Source: a bacterium (GTDB lineage: Bacteria > Bacillota > Clostridia > Christensenellales > CAG-138). From it: a stretch of 64,000 bases of DNA. The translations under genes and the position numbers were made by a program. Where the stretch lies: the NCBI GenBank assembly GCA_022778545.1, contig JALFDW010000006.1, forward strand, positions 1 to 64,000, read 5' to 3'. The notes beneath the pieces are model-generated. The model was not told the DNA's origin and made no database searches. It saw only the letters and a list, made by a program, of their open reading frames with translations. Positions 35,225-44,858 of the stretch are shown here, piece after piece. Every line of letters starts with the position of its first letter. The stretch's first letter is position 1.

Positions 35225-36457
35225 TTATTTCTGATCCCGGTAAACGATCCGCCCGCCCGCAACGGTGAGACGTGTTTTTCCGTAAACCTCCATGCCCGCA
35301 AAGGGCGTGTTGCGCCCTTTGGAGCGGAACGATGCGGGGGCGATACGATAAGGGCGCGAAACGTCAAACACCGCCGCATCCGCATATGCGCCCACGCGGA
35401 GCGTGCCGCGTTTGGGGGCGCCAAGGATCGCCGCCGGGTTTGCGCTCATAAGCGAAACGAGGCGCGAAAGCGGGATGTGCCCTGCCCTTACAAGCGCAGT
35501 ATAACTTACGGGGAACGAGGTTTCAAGGCCGATGACGCCGTTCAATGCCCGTTCGTAGCCGCATTCCTTTTCCGCCGCGCAATGGGGCGCATGGTCCGTG
35601 GCGATGGCATCGAGCGTGCCGTCCTTCAGCGCTTCGATCACGGCGGCAACATCCTCCGCCGTGCGCAGGGGCGGGTTCATCTTGAAGTTCCCGTCCGTGG
35701 CGCGGCTTTGATCGAACACGAAATAATGCGGCGCAGTCTCCGCCGTGATATCATATCCCGCCGCCTTCATGGCACGGATGAAATCGAGGCTCAGCTTTGC
35801 ACTGATGTGGCAGAGGTGGTACTTCACGCCGCTTTCCCGGGCAAGGATCAGGTTCCGCGCGGCCATGCAGGCTTCGCCCGCCGCCGTGCCGCGGAGCGCG
35901 TCATCCTCCGTGTGGTCAAAGATGGGCAGCCCCGCTTCCGCCGCAGCGCGCATGCCGGCAAGCATTATGGAAGCATCCGCCACGGAGCGGCCGTCCTCGC
36001 TGAGCGCACAGGCGCCCGCTGCCTTGAGCGCCGCCGCATCCACGGTCGTTTCCCCTTTTTGCCCCAGGGTGACCGCGCCGATGGGCAGCGCGTCGATGCC
36101 CTCCGCGCGGGCGCGGAGCGCTGCCACGGCCTCCGCTGTATCCGTCACGGGCCTGAGGTTTGGCATCATGCAGACGGTCGTAAACCCGCCCGCCGCAGCC
36201 GCGGCGCAGCCGGTGTGTATATCCTCTTTTTCGGTGAAGCCGGGATCGCGGAAATGGACGTGCAGGTCGATCAGCCCCGGCAGCACGAGCATGCCCGCCG
36301 CATCGATGCGTTCCGTTTCGCCCTCGGGGAGCTCACCTGCCGCGACGCTTTCCCCGCGGATCGCCGCAACGCGGCCTTCGCTGAAATAAATATCGCCTGT
36401 GGCGTCAAGCCCCTGTGCCGGGTCGACGATGCGGCCTCCCGCGATGCAAAGGTTCAT
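35225..36457 (-). CDS. pyrC: Dihydroorotase
   Basis: This 410-residue class I dihydroorotase has the metal motif LPGLIDLHVHFRDPGFTEKEDI, FDHTEDDALRGT, YHLCHISAKLS, ATDHAPHCAAEKE and the ending NTPFAGMEVYGKTRLTVAGGRIVY. It closes carbamoyl aspartate to dihydroorotate. I chose the ATG at 36457; a GTG at 36466 in the same frame is possible and would overlap the pyrI end. Confidence 0.94.
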   Translation of the reverse strand: MNLCIAGGRIVDPAQGLDATGDIYFSEGRVAAIRGESVAAGELPEGETERIDAAGMLVLPGLIDLHVHFRDPGFTEKEDIHTGCAAAAAGGFTTVCMMPNLRPVTDTAEAVAALRARAEGIDALPIGAVTLGQKGETTVDAAALKAAGACALSEDGRSVADASIMLAGMRAAAEAGLPIFDHTEDDALRGTAAGEACMAARNLILARESGVKYHLCHISAKLSLDFIRAMKAAGYDITAETAPHYFVFDQSRATDGNFKMNPPLRTAEDVAAVIEALKDGTLDAIATDHAPHCAAEKECGYERALNGVIGLETSFPVSYTALVRAGHIPLSRLVSLMSANPAAILGAPKRGTLRVGAYADAAVFDVSRPYRIAPASFRSKGRNTPFAGMEVYGKTRLTVAGGRIVYRDQK

Positions 36458-36458
36458 C

Positions 36459-36887
36459 TTATTCACCCTTCATGCTGACGATCTCGTCGCAGTATTCGCA
36501 GCGGTATTCCCGCGTTTCGGCGTTCATCAGGTGGAAGATGTGCGGCGCGTTGCGCTCCACGCTCGTGACGCAGCGCGGGTTCTTGCACTTGATGACGTTC
36601 GTGACCGTTTTCGGGAGCTCCAGGTTGATCTTCTTGACGATCCTGCCGTTTTCGATGATGTTCACCGTCGCGTTCGGGTCAAGGAGGCCGAGCACCGTGA
36701 GGTCAACGTCCGTCACGTTTTCGATTTTGATGAGGTCCTTGCGGCCATGCTTCTTGCTCGTAGCGTTCATGATGAAGGCCACGGTGTTCTTTTTGGTGTC
36801 GATCTTGAGGTAATCAAGGATGCGGTTGCCCGTCCCTGCGGTGATGTGGTCGATGACGATGCCGCGTTCGATGCTGTTGACGATCAT
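36459..36887 (-). CDS. pyrI: Aspartate carbamoyltransferase regulatory chain
   Basis: This 142-residue chain has the nucleotide-binding domain start VNSIERGIVIDHITAG and the zinc domain with CKNPRCV and YRCEYCDEIV cysteine pairs. It binds PyrB and gives allosteric control by nucleotides. It lies 18 bases after pyrB. Confidence 0.95.
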   Translation of the reverse strand: MIVNSIERGIVIDHITAGTGNRILDYLKIDTKKNTVAFIMNATSKKHGRKDLIKIENVTDVDLTVLGLLDPNATVNIIENGRIVKKINLELPKTVTNVIKCKNPRCVTSVERNAPHIFHLMNAETREYRCEYCDEIVSMKGE

Positions 36888-36905
36888 TGCTGTTTCCTCC
36901 CTTTT

Positions 36906-37835
36906 TTATTTCACTTCGATGCCGAGCAGCTTCATGATGAGCGCCATGCGCACAAACATGCCGTTCTTCGCCTGCTCAAAATAGAGCGCACGCGGGTCGC
37001 TGTCCACTTCCACGGCGATCTCGTTCACGCGGGGCAGCGGGTGGAGCACCATCATGTTCTCGTTGGCGAGCTGCATCTTTTCCGCATCGAGAATGTAGCG
37101 GTCCTTCAGTCGGATGTAGTCATCCTCGTTGAAGAAGCGTTCACGCTGCACGCGGGTCATGTAGAGCACGTCAAGCTCCGGCAGCACGTCCTGCATCTTC
37201 TTCACCTCGCGGTAGGGCACGTTGTTGGCCTCGAGCACGCCGCGGCGCACATAATCCGGGATGCGCAGCTCCTCGGGGGAGATGAGCACGAAGCTCACGC
37301 CCGCATAGCGCGAGAGCGCCTTGATGAGCGAATGCACAGTGCGGCCGAACTTGAGGTCGCCGCAAAGGCCCACGGTGAGGTTTTCAAACCCGCCCTTGCG
37401 CCGCCTTATGGTGAGCAGGTCCGTGAGGGTCTGCGTCGGATGCTGATGGCCGCCGTCGCCCGCGTTGATGACGGGCATGTCCGTGCTGTTGGCGGCAACG
37501 CGGGGCGCGCCCTCCTTGGGATGACGCATAACGGCAATGTCCGCATAGCAGGCGATGGTGCGGATGGTATCCGCGATGCTCTCGCCCTTGGCAACGGAGC
37601 TGGAGTTGGGCTCCGAGAAGCCGATCACCTGGCCGCCGAGGCGCAGCATGGCAGCCTCAAAGCTGAAGCGCGTGCGGGTGCTCGGCTCGTAGAACAGCGT
37701 TGCGAGCAGCTTTCCGTCGCAGGCGTGCGCAAAACGCGGAGGATCGGCAATGATCTCATCCGCAAGGTCGAAGATCTCCTCCAGCTCGGCAGTGGTCATG
37801 TCCATGGGTTCCAGAATGCTTTTCCCTTTCAGCAT
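36906..37835 (-). CDS. pyrB: Aspartate carbamoyltransferase catalytic chain
   Basis: This 309-residue enzyme has the carbamoyl phosphate loop [21 protein letters not shown], then [31 protein letters not shown] and [12 protein letters not shown]. It makes carbamoyl aspartate, the committed step. The start [13 protein letters not shown] at 37835 has GGAAAGGAG upstream; the in-frame start at 37898 lies inside the attenuator. It is the first structural gene of the pyr operon. Confidence 0.95.
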   Translation of the reverse strand: MLKGKSILEPMDMTTAELEEIFDLADEIIADPPRFAHACDGKLLATLFYEPSTRTRFSFEAAMLRLGGQVIGFSEPNSSSVAKGESIADTIRTIACYADIAVMRHPKEGAPRVAANSTDMPVINAGDGGHQHPTQTLTDLLTIRRRKGGFENLTVGLCGDLKFGRTVHSLIKALSRYAGVSFVLISPEELRIPDYVRRGVLEANNVPYREVKKMQDVLPELDVLYMTRVQRERFFNEDDYIRLKDRYILDAEKMQLANENMMVLHPLPRVNEIAVEVDSDPRALYFEQAKNGMFVRMALIMKLLGIEVK

Positions 37836-37875
37836 GCGAATCTCCTTTCCTGAATGCAGAACAAAATTTTGATAA

Positions 37876-37909
37876 TAAAAAATCTTCCCTTCATTCAAAG
37901 GGAAGATTC
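37876..37909 (-). terminator. Attenuator terminator in the pyrB leader
   Basis: AAUCUUCCCUU pairs perfectly with AAGGGAAGAUU over a 7-base loop and is followed by UUUUUAUUAU, 41 bases before the pyrB start. The stop codon of the leader peptide lies in its loop, so a ribosome at the end of the peptide would cover the first arm and block termination. Confidence 0.88.
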
Positions 37910-37996
37910 AAAAACAAATACACAAGGATGGGAAAGGCGGAACGTGCCGCCCGGGAAGCAGGTGCGCCGCGCCATGGTACCAATTCGCTGCCGCAT
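37895..37996 (-). CDS. PyrL-like leader peptide (33 codons) of the pyr operon
   Basis: An ATG at 37996, preceded by AAAAGGAGGGG at good spacing, opens a 33-residue frame beginning [17 protein letters not shown] and ending CVFVFESSL, with the TGA inside the terminator hairpin. The U-rich run GUGUAUUUGUUUUU lies just before the hairpin, where RNA polymerase should pause when UTP is low. This is the arrangement of E. coli pyrBI, in which coupled translation prevents termination under UTP shortage. Homology to E. coli PyrL is not claimed; only the architecture is shared. Confidence 0.75.
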   Translation of the reverse strand: MRQRIGTMARRTCFPGGTFRLSHPCVFVFESSL

Positions 37997-38032
37997 GCCG
38001 TTCCCCTCCTTTTTTAACCTTAAATCTTCGGT

Positions 38033-38061
38033 ATGGTATCACATCCGCCGGGCGGTGTCAA
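38033..38061 (-). promoter_or_regulatory. Promoter of the pyr operon
   Basis: TTGACA (38056-38061) and an extended -10, TGA-TACCAT (38033-38038), have a 17-base spacer. This puts the transcript start near 38026, about 30 bases before the leader peptide. Confidence 0.78.
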
Positions 38062-38080
38062 GGGGGAAAACGGCAGGATC

Positions 38081-40165
38081 TCAGCCACCAAATTCCGGCG
38101 CAAGAAACGCATCAAGAATGCCCTTCATGTCGATCTCGCGCAGGAGCGCTTCCATATCCTCGAGCGTGGTTCCGGCTATCTGTCCGTCGCCGTTTATGCG
38201 GTACAGGTTTACCTTACCCCGGGTTTCACCCACATAGGAAGCCAGCGTCACACCTGCGCTCCCATCCGAGGCAGCATTAAAGGGCATGATGAAAATGCCT
38301 TCAAATTCCGCTGCGTCGAAAAGCGCTGCCGCATCCAGAGTGGCCAGCTGTTCTTTCACCGGGTCTTTCCCGGTGCCGACCGATATTGCACATACCTTTT
38401 CCCCGGCGGCATAAAGCAGTTCCGCCCAGATGCTTTCGCCCAAAGCACCTTCCAACGCCGTGTCCAGTTCCGCGAGCGTATACTTTTCCCCCTCCGTGAA
38501 TGTTTCAATCGGGAAATTCTGCTGCGTGTAGAGTTCCATCAGCGTCCTCTGTTCTGGGTTGCACGGCAGTTCCATCACGCCATCTTTCAGCCATGTTCCT
38601 CCACTAAGTTTTACTGCGCTCAGCGCATAAGTGCCCGTTTCCGCCTCCGCAAGGCCGGGGATCAGCCGCAGAAACTTTTCCGGCGTTTCAAACGTGTCGC
38701 CAAAGTAGAAGCACATGGTATACCCACCATTTTCCACTGTGCAATATGCTTCATTCCATGCGAGCTTGTGTTCCGCAACCAGCTCGGCGCGCCGTTCCTC
38801 CTGCGTAGCGGCAACCGCAGCCTGCGCCGTCTCATCCCGCTCCGCTTCAAAAAGCGGCTCCGCATGCGTAGCGGCAAGGTAATCCTCTACAAGCGCCGCT
38901 GCCGCCTCGATGCGCTCATAGTCCAGCAGCTCCGGCACGTCCTCCGGCGTGTGCGCCTTTTCGCCCTCGTACACCGCGTCGGAAAGGGTCACGGCGAGCC
39001 TTGTTCCGGACTCTCTCAAAACCGCTCCATCGCCTGAATAGGTCTCATCGCACACCCGCGCCCCCTGTGCCGCGCCCGCCTCCGCAAGCGCCGCGGCAAG
39101 CGGGTTTATGTTCGCTGTCTCCTCCGTGTAAACATCGATAAAATCCCGCCCCGCATGGCCGATGCAGTCGATGTTGATGATATTCACCTTCGCATAGCGT
39201 TCTCCCAGCAGCGCCGCAAACGCCCGTGCGCCGTCCTTACCATTTTCCTCGCCGCCTGTGGCAAGGAAAACGATGTCCCGTGCCGGGGAAATGTTCCGTT
39301 CCGAAAACAGCGCAAGTGCGCGCAGCATGGCCGCCACGCCGGATGCGTTGTCGTAAGCGGAGGGGAACAGCAGTTCGCCGCATGCGCCGCTGCCGTCGTA
39401 ATGCGCAAGAACAAGGAGCGCCTCATCCCGGTTTTCACCCGGGAAGCGCCCGGCCACATTGTACGCCGTGCCTGCCTCCTGCGCCGCCGTCTGCATACGC
39501 AGACGAAGCTGCACACCCTCCGCGCGGAGGCCCTCCCGCGCTGCTTCACTCAAAATGGAGAGAAGCACCCCGCGCGGTTCACCAAGCGCGGAATTCCCAC
39601 TCATAACAGTCTTACCGACCTTGTCCGTTACCGCGACGCGGTCAAGCCCCTCTGCAGCATATTCCAGCGCGGCGTTGTAATTTACAGTAAAAAAAACAGC
39701 CTCACCGGCCTCGCAATCCGCTTTTTTCCCGCTGACGGGAAGCTGTATATCAAACGGCATATAAGGCATTGTGAAAACATAATCCACGCCCGCGGTGAGC
39801 TGTGTTTCCATGCCATCCGCCGCGATAAGCGCGACTTCCGTCTTCGCTGCCGAAGGCTCCGCGGTCTGGTCCGTATACTCAATCAAAAAGGATTCCCCTT
39901 CAAACGGCGCAAGCCCCGCCGCCTCAAACGCGCCCGCGATGTATTCCGCCGCTTTGAGGCCGCCGCTGCTGCCCACCGTGCGCCCAGCCATCTCCTGCGA
40001 GCACAGCGTCTGCACGATTTCCTCCGCGCTCCCGAAGCCCCAGGCGAGGGTATCCTCGTCAACCGAAGAGATATCATTATTGCCGTTTAACGTTGCGTTG
40101 CATGCAGAAAGGATCAATATCGCTGTTAGCATGGCAATAATTGTTATGCTGTTTTTCATTTTCAT
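38081..40165 (-). CDS. M28-family metallopeptidase lipoprotein
   Basis: This 694-residue protein has a lipoprotein signal (TAILILSACNAT) and an M28 core: LVLAHYDGSGACGELLFPSAYDNASGVAAMLRALALF, VFLATGGEENGKDGARAFAALL, NIDCIGHAG and a TPEDVPELLDYERIEAAAALV region. These provide the two-zinc ligands of aminopeptidases. A PA-like insert precedes the catalytic domain, and a C-terminal region of about 230 residues has no family I recognise. It is probably an anchored extracellular aminopeptidase. ATG 40165 follows CAGGAG. Confidence 0.85.
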   Translation of the reverse strand: MKMKNSITIIAMLTAILILSACNATLNGNNDISSVDEDTLAWGFGSAEEIVQTLCSQEMAGRTVGSSGGLKAAEYIAGAFEAAGLAPFEGESFLIEYTDQTAEPSAAKTEVALIAADGMETQLTAGVDYVFTMPYMPFDIQLPVSGKKADCEAGEAVFFTVNYNAALEYAAEGLDRVAVTDKVGKTVMSGNSALGEPRGVLLSILSEAAREGLRAEGVQLRLRMQTAAQEAGTAYNVAGRFPGENRDEALLVLAHYDGSGACGELLFPSAYDNASGVAAMLRALALFSERNISPARDIVFLATGGEENGKDGARAFAALLGERYAKVNIINIDCIGHAGRDFIDVYTEETANINPLAAALAEAGAAQGARVCDETYSGDGAVLRESGTRLAVTLSDAVYEGEKAHTPEDVPELLDYERIEAAAALVEDYLAATHAEPLFEAERDETAQAAVAATQEERRAELVAEHKLAWNEAYCTVENGGYTMCFYFGDTFETPEKFLRLIPGLAEAETGTYALSAVKLSGGTWLKDGVMELPCNPEQRTLMELYTQQNFPIETFTEGEKYTLAELDTALEGALGESIWAELLYAAGEKVCAISVGTGKDPVKEQLATLDAAALFDAAEFEGIFIMPFNAASDGSAGVTLASYVGETRGKVNLYRINGDGQIAGTTLEDMEALLREIDMKGILDAFLAPEFGG

Positions 40166-40223
40166 TTTTTCTCCTGATTTTTTTCTCATTTTCTTCTGTG
40201 CTCATAGATTCATTGGAAACGCG

Positions 40224-40239
40224 TATACATGCATGTATA
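40224..40239. promoter_or_regulatory. Perfect 16-bp palindrome upstream of the M28 lipoprotein gene
   Basis: TATACATGCATGTATA lies 59 bases before the ATG in an AT-rich 212-base gap. It could be an operator. No other feature was found in the gap. Confidence 0.4.
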
Positions 40240-40377
40240 TCTAACCCAGTACTGTATTTATAAATTACCATATAGCATCATTTTTGTCAATACATTCTCA
40301 TTATTTCTATAGCATGTTTTTTAACTTATTGTTCTGTTTCTACTCATTTTATCATACAACATAACTCTATTTATTTT

Positions 40378-42114
40378 TTACCGCTTCACGATCCTGAAAT
40401 ACGTCCGCGCGGTCATGCGGTAGGCCACGAAATAGATGAGCGCAAAGGCCGCGCACACGCCGAGCGCGCAGCAGAGCACGAGCGCCCAGTCATACAGCAT
40501 AAAGACCTGCAGCATGCGCGTGAGGATGCGGCTTGCAAACACCATGTGCAGAAGCGCCGTCACAAGCGGCAGGAAGAACACCCAGAGCACCTGCGCATTG
40601 ATCGTACCCTTGACCTGGTTTTCATCCATGCCGACCTGCTGGAGAATGTCGAAACGTTCCTTGTCCTCATAGCCCTCCGTAATCTGTTTGAAATAGATCA
40701 TCAGCACCGTCACCACAAGGAACAGGATCGCGAAAAACGCGCCGAGGAAGAGCAGCCCGCCATACATGCCGTAATTATACTGCCGGGCAGTCCAGATGTC
40801 GCTGATGCCGTAATAATACTTTACATCCTCGCCTGCGTCATCTTTTAAAGCAACGGTTAGCTCGCGCGCCGCGTCGAGAAATGCCATGCGGTCTTTCTCC
40901 GTGCCGTCCAGGTCGAAATACAGCGTCCCCTCCAGATAAATGCTGTGCGGCTGCATGTAGAGCTCCCAGTCCGGATAGACCGTGGCAGCCGGGTTCGGCT
41001 CACCTTCCACATAGTCATAGTTAAGCCCGCTTTCGTCCGCATGCATCACCACGTTGTGCGCTTGTGCAAGCGCGGCCAGCTCCGCGTCCACGCCGAGCCG
41101 ATCCATCACCGCAGGATAGCCGCTCACCTGCACGTTGTATGGGTACTGTAACGCAAGCGTCTTTTCCTGCCCAAAGTAAAGCGAAAGAGTGCCGCAAAGG
41201 GTCACGAGGAACATCGTGGAAAGGATGCAGATCGTCGCAAGGCTCGAAGCGTTCTGCCGCATGCGGTGGAACATGCCCGAGACCGAAACGAAGTTCTGCG
41301 GTTTATAATAGAACCGCTTGTTGGCGCGCAACGCTCTCAGCACGGCGATGCTGCCGGAAGTAAAAAGCAGGTTCGTTGCGAGGATGACGAGCAGCACCAG
41401 GATGAAGAAGATCCCCATTGCCGTGCCGGCTTTTTCCACCGTCCACGCATAATAATATGCAGCGCCGAGCATCCCGGCGCCGATGAGCGCCATGGGGATG
41501 ACGAGTTTGGAATCCTTTTCACCGCGCTTCTCGCTTTGCAGAAGCTGGATGGGGTTGGCAAGATGCACCTGCGCAAGGTTGTAAAGCGAGCTTATGAGAT
41601 ACACGCCAAGGAAAAGCGCTGAGGTCATCAGCCAGGCCACCGGCGCAGGCCGGAACGCATTCTGCGGCAGCGCGTGCATGAGCTTGAGCAGCAGCAGGAA
41701 CAGGAGCTTCCCGAACACCAGCGCGAACACGAGGCCGCAGGCAAAACCGCCGAGGAGAACGATCGCGTTTTCAAGCAACAGGATGCGCCCCACATGCGCC
41801 TTGGAAAGGCCAAGCACGCCATAAAGTCCGAATTCCTTCTTCCTGCGCTTCACGAGAAAGCGGTTGATGGAAAGCAGAAAGCCCGCCGCAAACACCGTGA
41901 ACACGATGACGCCCATCCGGAACAGGCCCTGCGCAGCATCCCCGCCGGGAACCGCCGCAAGCTCCGTGGACATGGCAAACCCGCACACGAGAAAGTAAAT
42001 GCCGCCGATGATGGCGCAGGCGATCATATACGGCAGGTAGACTTCCCGGCTGCGGCGGATGTTCGCCCAGGCAAGTTTCAGGTAAAACCCTTTAGCCAAT
42101 GTCCGCACCCCCAT
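40378..42114 (-). CDS. BceB/FtsX-type ABC transporter permease
   Basis: This permease of about 578 residues begins near FYLKLAWANIRRSREVYLPYM and has the BceB layout: one helix, a group of three, a fourth pair, then a large extracellular domain (roughly residues 310-450) before the last three helices. Such permeases detect and remove cell-wall-active peptide antibiotics with BceA. The start is uncertain: ATG 42114, GTG 42108 or TTG 42099, all overlapping the ATPase gene. Confidence 0.88.
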   Translation of the reverse strand: MGVRTLAKGFYLKLAWANIRRSREVYLPYMIACAIIGGIYFLVCGFAMSTELAAVPGGDAAQGLFRMGVIVFTVFAAGFLLSINRFLVKRRKKEFGLYGVLGLSKAHVGRILLLENAIVLLGGFACGLVFALVFGKLLFLLLLKLMHALPQNAFRPAPVAWLMTSALFLGVYLISSLYNLAQVHLANPIQLLQSEKRGEKDSKLVIPMALIGAGMLGAAYYYAWTVEKAGTAMGIFFILVLLVILATNLLFTSGSIAVLRALRANKRFYYKPQNFVSVSGMFHRMRQNASSLATICILSTMFLVTLCGTLSLYFGQEKTLALQYPYNVQVSGYPAVMDRLGVDAELAALAQAHNVVMHADESGLNYDYVEGEPNPAATVYPDWELYMQPHSIYLEGTLYFDLDGTEKDRMAFLDAARELTVALKDDAGEDVKYYYGISDIWTARQYNYGMYGGLLFLGAFFAILFLVVTVLMIYFKQITEGYEDKERFDILQQVGMDENQVKGTINAQVLWVFFLPLVTALLHMVFASRILTRMLQVFMLYDWALVLCCALGVCAAFALIYFVAYRMTARTYFRIVKR

Positions 42115-42862
42115 CCGAAAGCACGGAAAGATTCGCCACGATCCGGTCAAAAAACGCGCGGTTGTCGTCCTCCCCCCGGTAAAGCTGCGCAAAGATCTCG
42201 CCATCCTTGATGAACAGCACGCGGCTTGCATAGCTTGCAGCCATCGTGCTGTGAGTGACCATGAGGATCGTCTTCCCGGCGCGTTCATTGAGCTCGCGGA
42301 AATTCTGCAGCAGGCTCACGGAGGACTTGGAGTCGAGAGCCCCTGTCGGTTCATCCGCGAGGATGAGCTGCGGGTCGGTGATGACGGCGCGGGCCACGGC
42401 CGCCCGCTGCTTTTCGCCGCCGGAGACTTCATAAGGATACTTCCCGAGCAGCGCGTCGATGCCGAGCATCCGCGCGATGGGCTGCAGCCGGCTTTCCATC
42501 TCCCTGACCGGCGTTTGGGAAAGCACGAGCGGCAGCAGGATATTGTCCTTCAGGGTGAATGTGTCGAGCAGGTTGAAATCCTGGAAAACAAAGCCCAGGT
42601 TGTCGCGCCGGAATTTGGAAAGCTCCCGATCCGGCACGGAAGCGAAGCTGCGCCCGCCGAGCAGCACGTCGCCCGCGGTGGGTTTGTCAAGGGAAGCAAT
42701 GATGTTAAGAAGCGTCGTCTTGCCGCTGCCGGACGCGCCCATGATCGCCACGAATTCGCCCTCCGACACCGCGAAGCTCACGTTTTTGAGCGCAACGCAC
42801 TGCACAAGGCCGAGCTTTGTGGTATATACCTTTTTTACGTTTTGGATCTTCAGCAGTTCCAT
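42092..42862 (-). CDS. BceA-type ABC transporter ATPase
   Basis: This 256-residue ATPase of the MacB/BceA class has Walker A MGASGSGKTTLLNIIASLDKPTAGDV, VFQDFNLLDTFTLKDNI, signature VSGGEKQRAAVARA, Walker B LILADEPTGALDSK and H-loop VTHS. It pairs with the overlapping permease gene. The neighbouring histidine kinase and response regulator complete a bacitracin-sensor-type module. Confidence 0.92.
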   Translation of the reverse strand: MELLKIQNVKKVYTTKLGLVQCVALKNVSFAVSEGEFVAIMGASGSGKTTLLNIIASLDKPTAGDVLLGGRSFASVPDRELSKFRRDNLGFVFQDFNLLDTFTLKDNILLPLVLSQTPVREMESRLQPIARMLGIDALLGKYPYEVSGGEKQRAAVARAVITDPQLILADEPTGALDSKSSVSLLQNFRELNERAGKTILMVTHSTMAASYASRVLFIKDGEIFAQLYRGEDDNRAFFDRIVANLSVLSDGGADIG

Positions 42863-42984
42863 TGGTTTTGCATGACCTCCTTGTGGAAACATGCCCTTAT
42901 CATACAAAACGCGGCAAAGCCCCGCCATCGAAACACCTTACAAAACGGTGCGCCAACCTTACAGTTTTGTCACATTGGGCAGCT

Positions 42985-43977
42985 TCACTCCCGGAACCGG
43001 AACGTATCCGCATCCGGGAAAGCAAGCGCCACGCGCGTGCCGCGCCCGGGCACGGAGCGCACCTCCAGGCGGATGGCGAGCGCATCCGCCACCTGGCGCG
43101 TCAGATACAGGCCGACTCCGCTCGCGCGGGTATCCACGCGGCCGTTGTAGCCCGTGTAGCCCTTCTCAAAAATGCGCGGCAGATCCTCCGCGCGGATGCC
43201 GATGCCGCTGTCCTCGATCACGAGGCAGGCGTTTTCCGCGAAGATCTTCACGCCGCCCGCGTTCGTGTATTTCACGGCGTTGGAAATAAGCTGTTCCAGA
43301 ATGAAGCCCAGCCACTTGGCGTCGCTCACGACGGCGAGGTCAAGCGGCGCGATTTCCGCAGAAAGGCCCTTGTAAACGAAGAGCAGGCCATATTTTTTCA
43401 CGCTTTCACGCACGATGCGGCCAAGGTCGCACCGCTCGATCACAAGGTCGTTCGCGATCTCCCTGAGCTTCACATATTGCAGCGCAAGCTCCGCGTAGCG
43501 TTCCACCTTGAACAGCTCCTGCCGGAGCACGCCCGCCTCCGCGCAGCCGCTCCCCTGCAGCACAAGGCGCATGGCCGCGATGGGCGTTTTGATCTGGTGC
43601 ACCCAAAGCGTGTAATAGGAAAGGTTCTCGTCCTGCGCCGTTTCCAGCGCGCGGTTTGTTTCCACCTGCCTCTGAACAAGCGTCCGGATCACTGCCTGGT
43701 ACTCCTTTTCCAAAGCGTCCTGCGGCGCGGGAAGCGCCTCCGGCAGGGCGCCGGTGTGCATGGAGATGGTGCGCATCAGGCGCAGCCTGGCAATGTAGCG
43801 CCGGCCGTCAAAAAACAGCAGCAGGAGCAGCACAAAACCGAGCATGAGCGAAGTATACCAGCCAAGAGCCACGCTCTGCCCGCCCAAATATGCCACAAAA
43901 GGTATGAGCAGCACGGCGGCCCCGCCAAACACAACGAGTGCCCACCGGGCCTTGAAATAATGAAAAACGTCACGCAT
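42985..43977 (-). CDS. Intramembrane-sensing histidine kinase (BceS type)
   Basis: This 330-residue kinase has two N-terminal helices with almost no extracellular loop, then the H-box LWVHQIKTPIAAMRLVLQ and ATPase boxes QLISNAVKYTN, IEDSGIGIRAEDLPRIFEKGYTGYNGR and GVGLYLTRQVA. Kinases of this form sense peptide antibiotics through the BceAB transporter. It overlaps the regulator gene by eight bases. Confidence 0.92.
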   Translation of the reverse strand: MRDVFHYFKARWALVVFGGAAVLLIPFVAYLGGQSVALGWYTSLMLGFVLLLLLFFDGRRYIARLRLMRTISMHTGALPEALPAPQDALEKEYQAVIRTLVQRQVETNRALETAQDENLSYYTLWVHQIKTPIAAMRLVLQGSGCAEAGVLRQELFKVERYAELALQYVKLREIANDLVIERCDLGRIVRESVKKYGLLFVYKGLSAEIAPLDLAVVSDAKWLGFILEQLISNAVKYTNAGGVKIFAENACLVIEDSGIGIRAEDLPRIFEKGYTGYNGRVDTRASGVGLYLTRQVADALAIRLEVRSVPGRGTRVALAFPDADTFRFRE

Positions 43978-44644
43978 CGATGCTGTACCCCTGCCCTTTG
44001 TGGGTGACGATGCAGTCCTCCATGCCTGCCGCCGAAAGTGTTTTGCGCAGGCGGTTCACGTTCACGGTCAGCGTATTGTCATCCACGAATTCGTCGCTCT
44101 CCCAAAGGCGCAGCATGATGCTCTCCCGGCTCACGACCTGGCCGGGCTTTTCAAGCAGCGCCAGCAGGATGCCAAGCTCATTCTTCGTAAGCGGAATGCG
44201 TTCCCCGCCGCGCATGAGGCAGGATGCCGCCGCATCGAGCACGGCGCCGCGCAGGCGCGGCTGAGGCGGCGGCGTTTCATAATCGTAGCTGCGGCGGAGC
44301 ATGGCCTGCACCTTTGCCACAAGCACATCCGTAGAAACCGGCTTTGTGATGTAATCATCCCCGCCCATATTCACGGCCATAATAACGTCCATGTCATCCG
44401 AGCGGGAAGATACGAAGATCACGGGCACCCTGCTTTCCCTGCGGATCTCCGCGCAGCGGAAATAGCCGTTGTGAAACGGCAGGGAAACATCCATGAGAAC
44501 AAGGTGCGGCGCAAACGCCCGGAACTCGCCCACCACATCCGAAAAGTCCTGCGCCGCCCGCGCTTCAAAGCCCCAGGCGTTCAGTTCCCGGCAGAGCATC
44601 CCGGCGATGACCGCATCATCCTCCACAACAAAAATGCGATACAT
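43970..44644 (-). CDS. OmpR-family response regulator (BceR type)
   Basis: This 224-residue regulator has a receiver domain (FVVEDDAVIAGML, phosphoacceptor LVLMDVSLPFHNGY, VNMGGDDYITKP) and a winged-helix output domain ending VNVNRLRKTLSAAGMEDCIVTHKGQGY. It is the partner of the downstream kinase. The start MYRIFVVEDD at 44644 follows GGAAGGAGG. It probably activates the bceAB-like genes. Confidence 0.93.
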   Translation of the reverse strand: MYRIFVVEDDAVIAGMLCRELNAWGFEARAAQDFSDVVGEFRAFAPHLVLMDVSLPFHNGYFRCAEIRRESRVPVIFVSSRSDDMDVIMAVNMGGDDYITKPVSTDVLVAKVQAMLRRSYDYETPPPQPRLRGAVLDAAASCLMRGGERIPLTKNELGILLALLEKPGQVVSRESIMLRLWESDEFVDDNTLTVNVNRLRKTLSAAGMEDCIVTHKGQGYSIDA

Positions 44645-44858
44645 TTTCTTCCTCCTTCCTGCTATTGTATTGAAGCGTTTTCCCCCCGTCAACCGGGCCG
44701 GGCAGGAATTCATAAAAAAACAAGGATTTGGCCGTTTTCCGGCATCTCCGATAAGTTCACATTTTGTTTCACATGCTTCACATCATTTTCATTGCATTCC
44801 CGCCGCCCGCATATTACTATGGTAAGCATACAAGCTCGTTTGAAGTGAGGTTTTCTGT

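Noticed and set aside
40077..40271. 64-codon ORF overlapping the start of the M28 lipoprotein
   Set aside because: It overlaps the signal peptide region in another frame and lacks a ribosome binding site.
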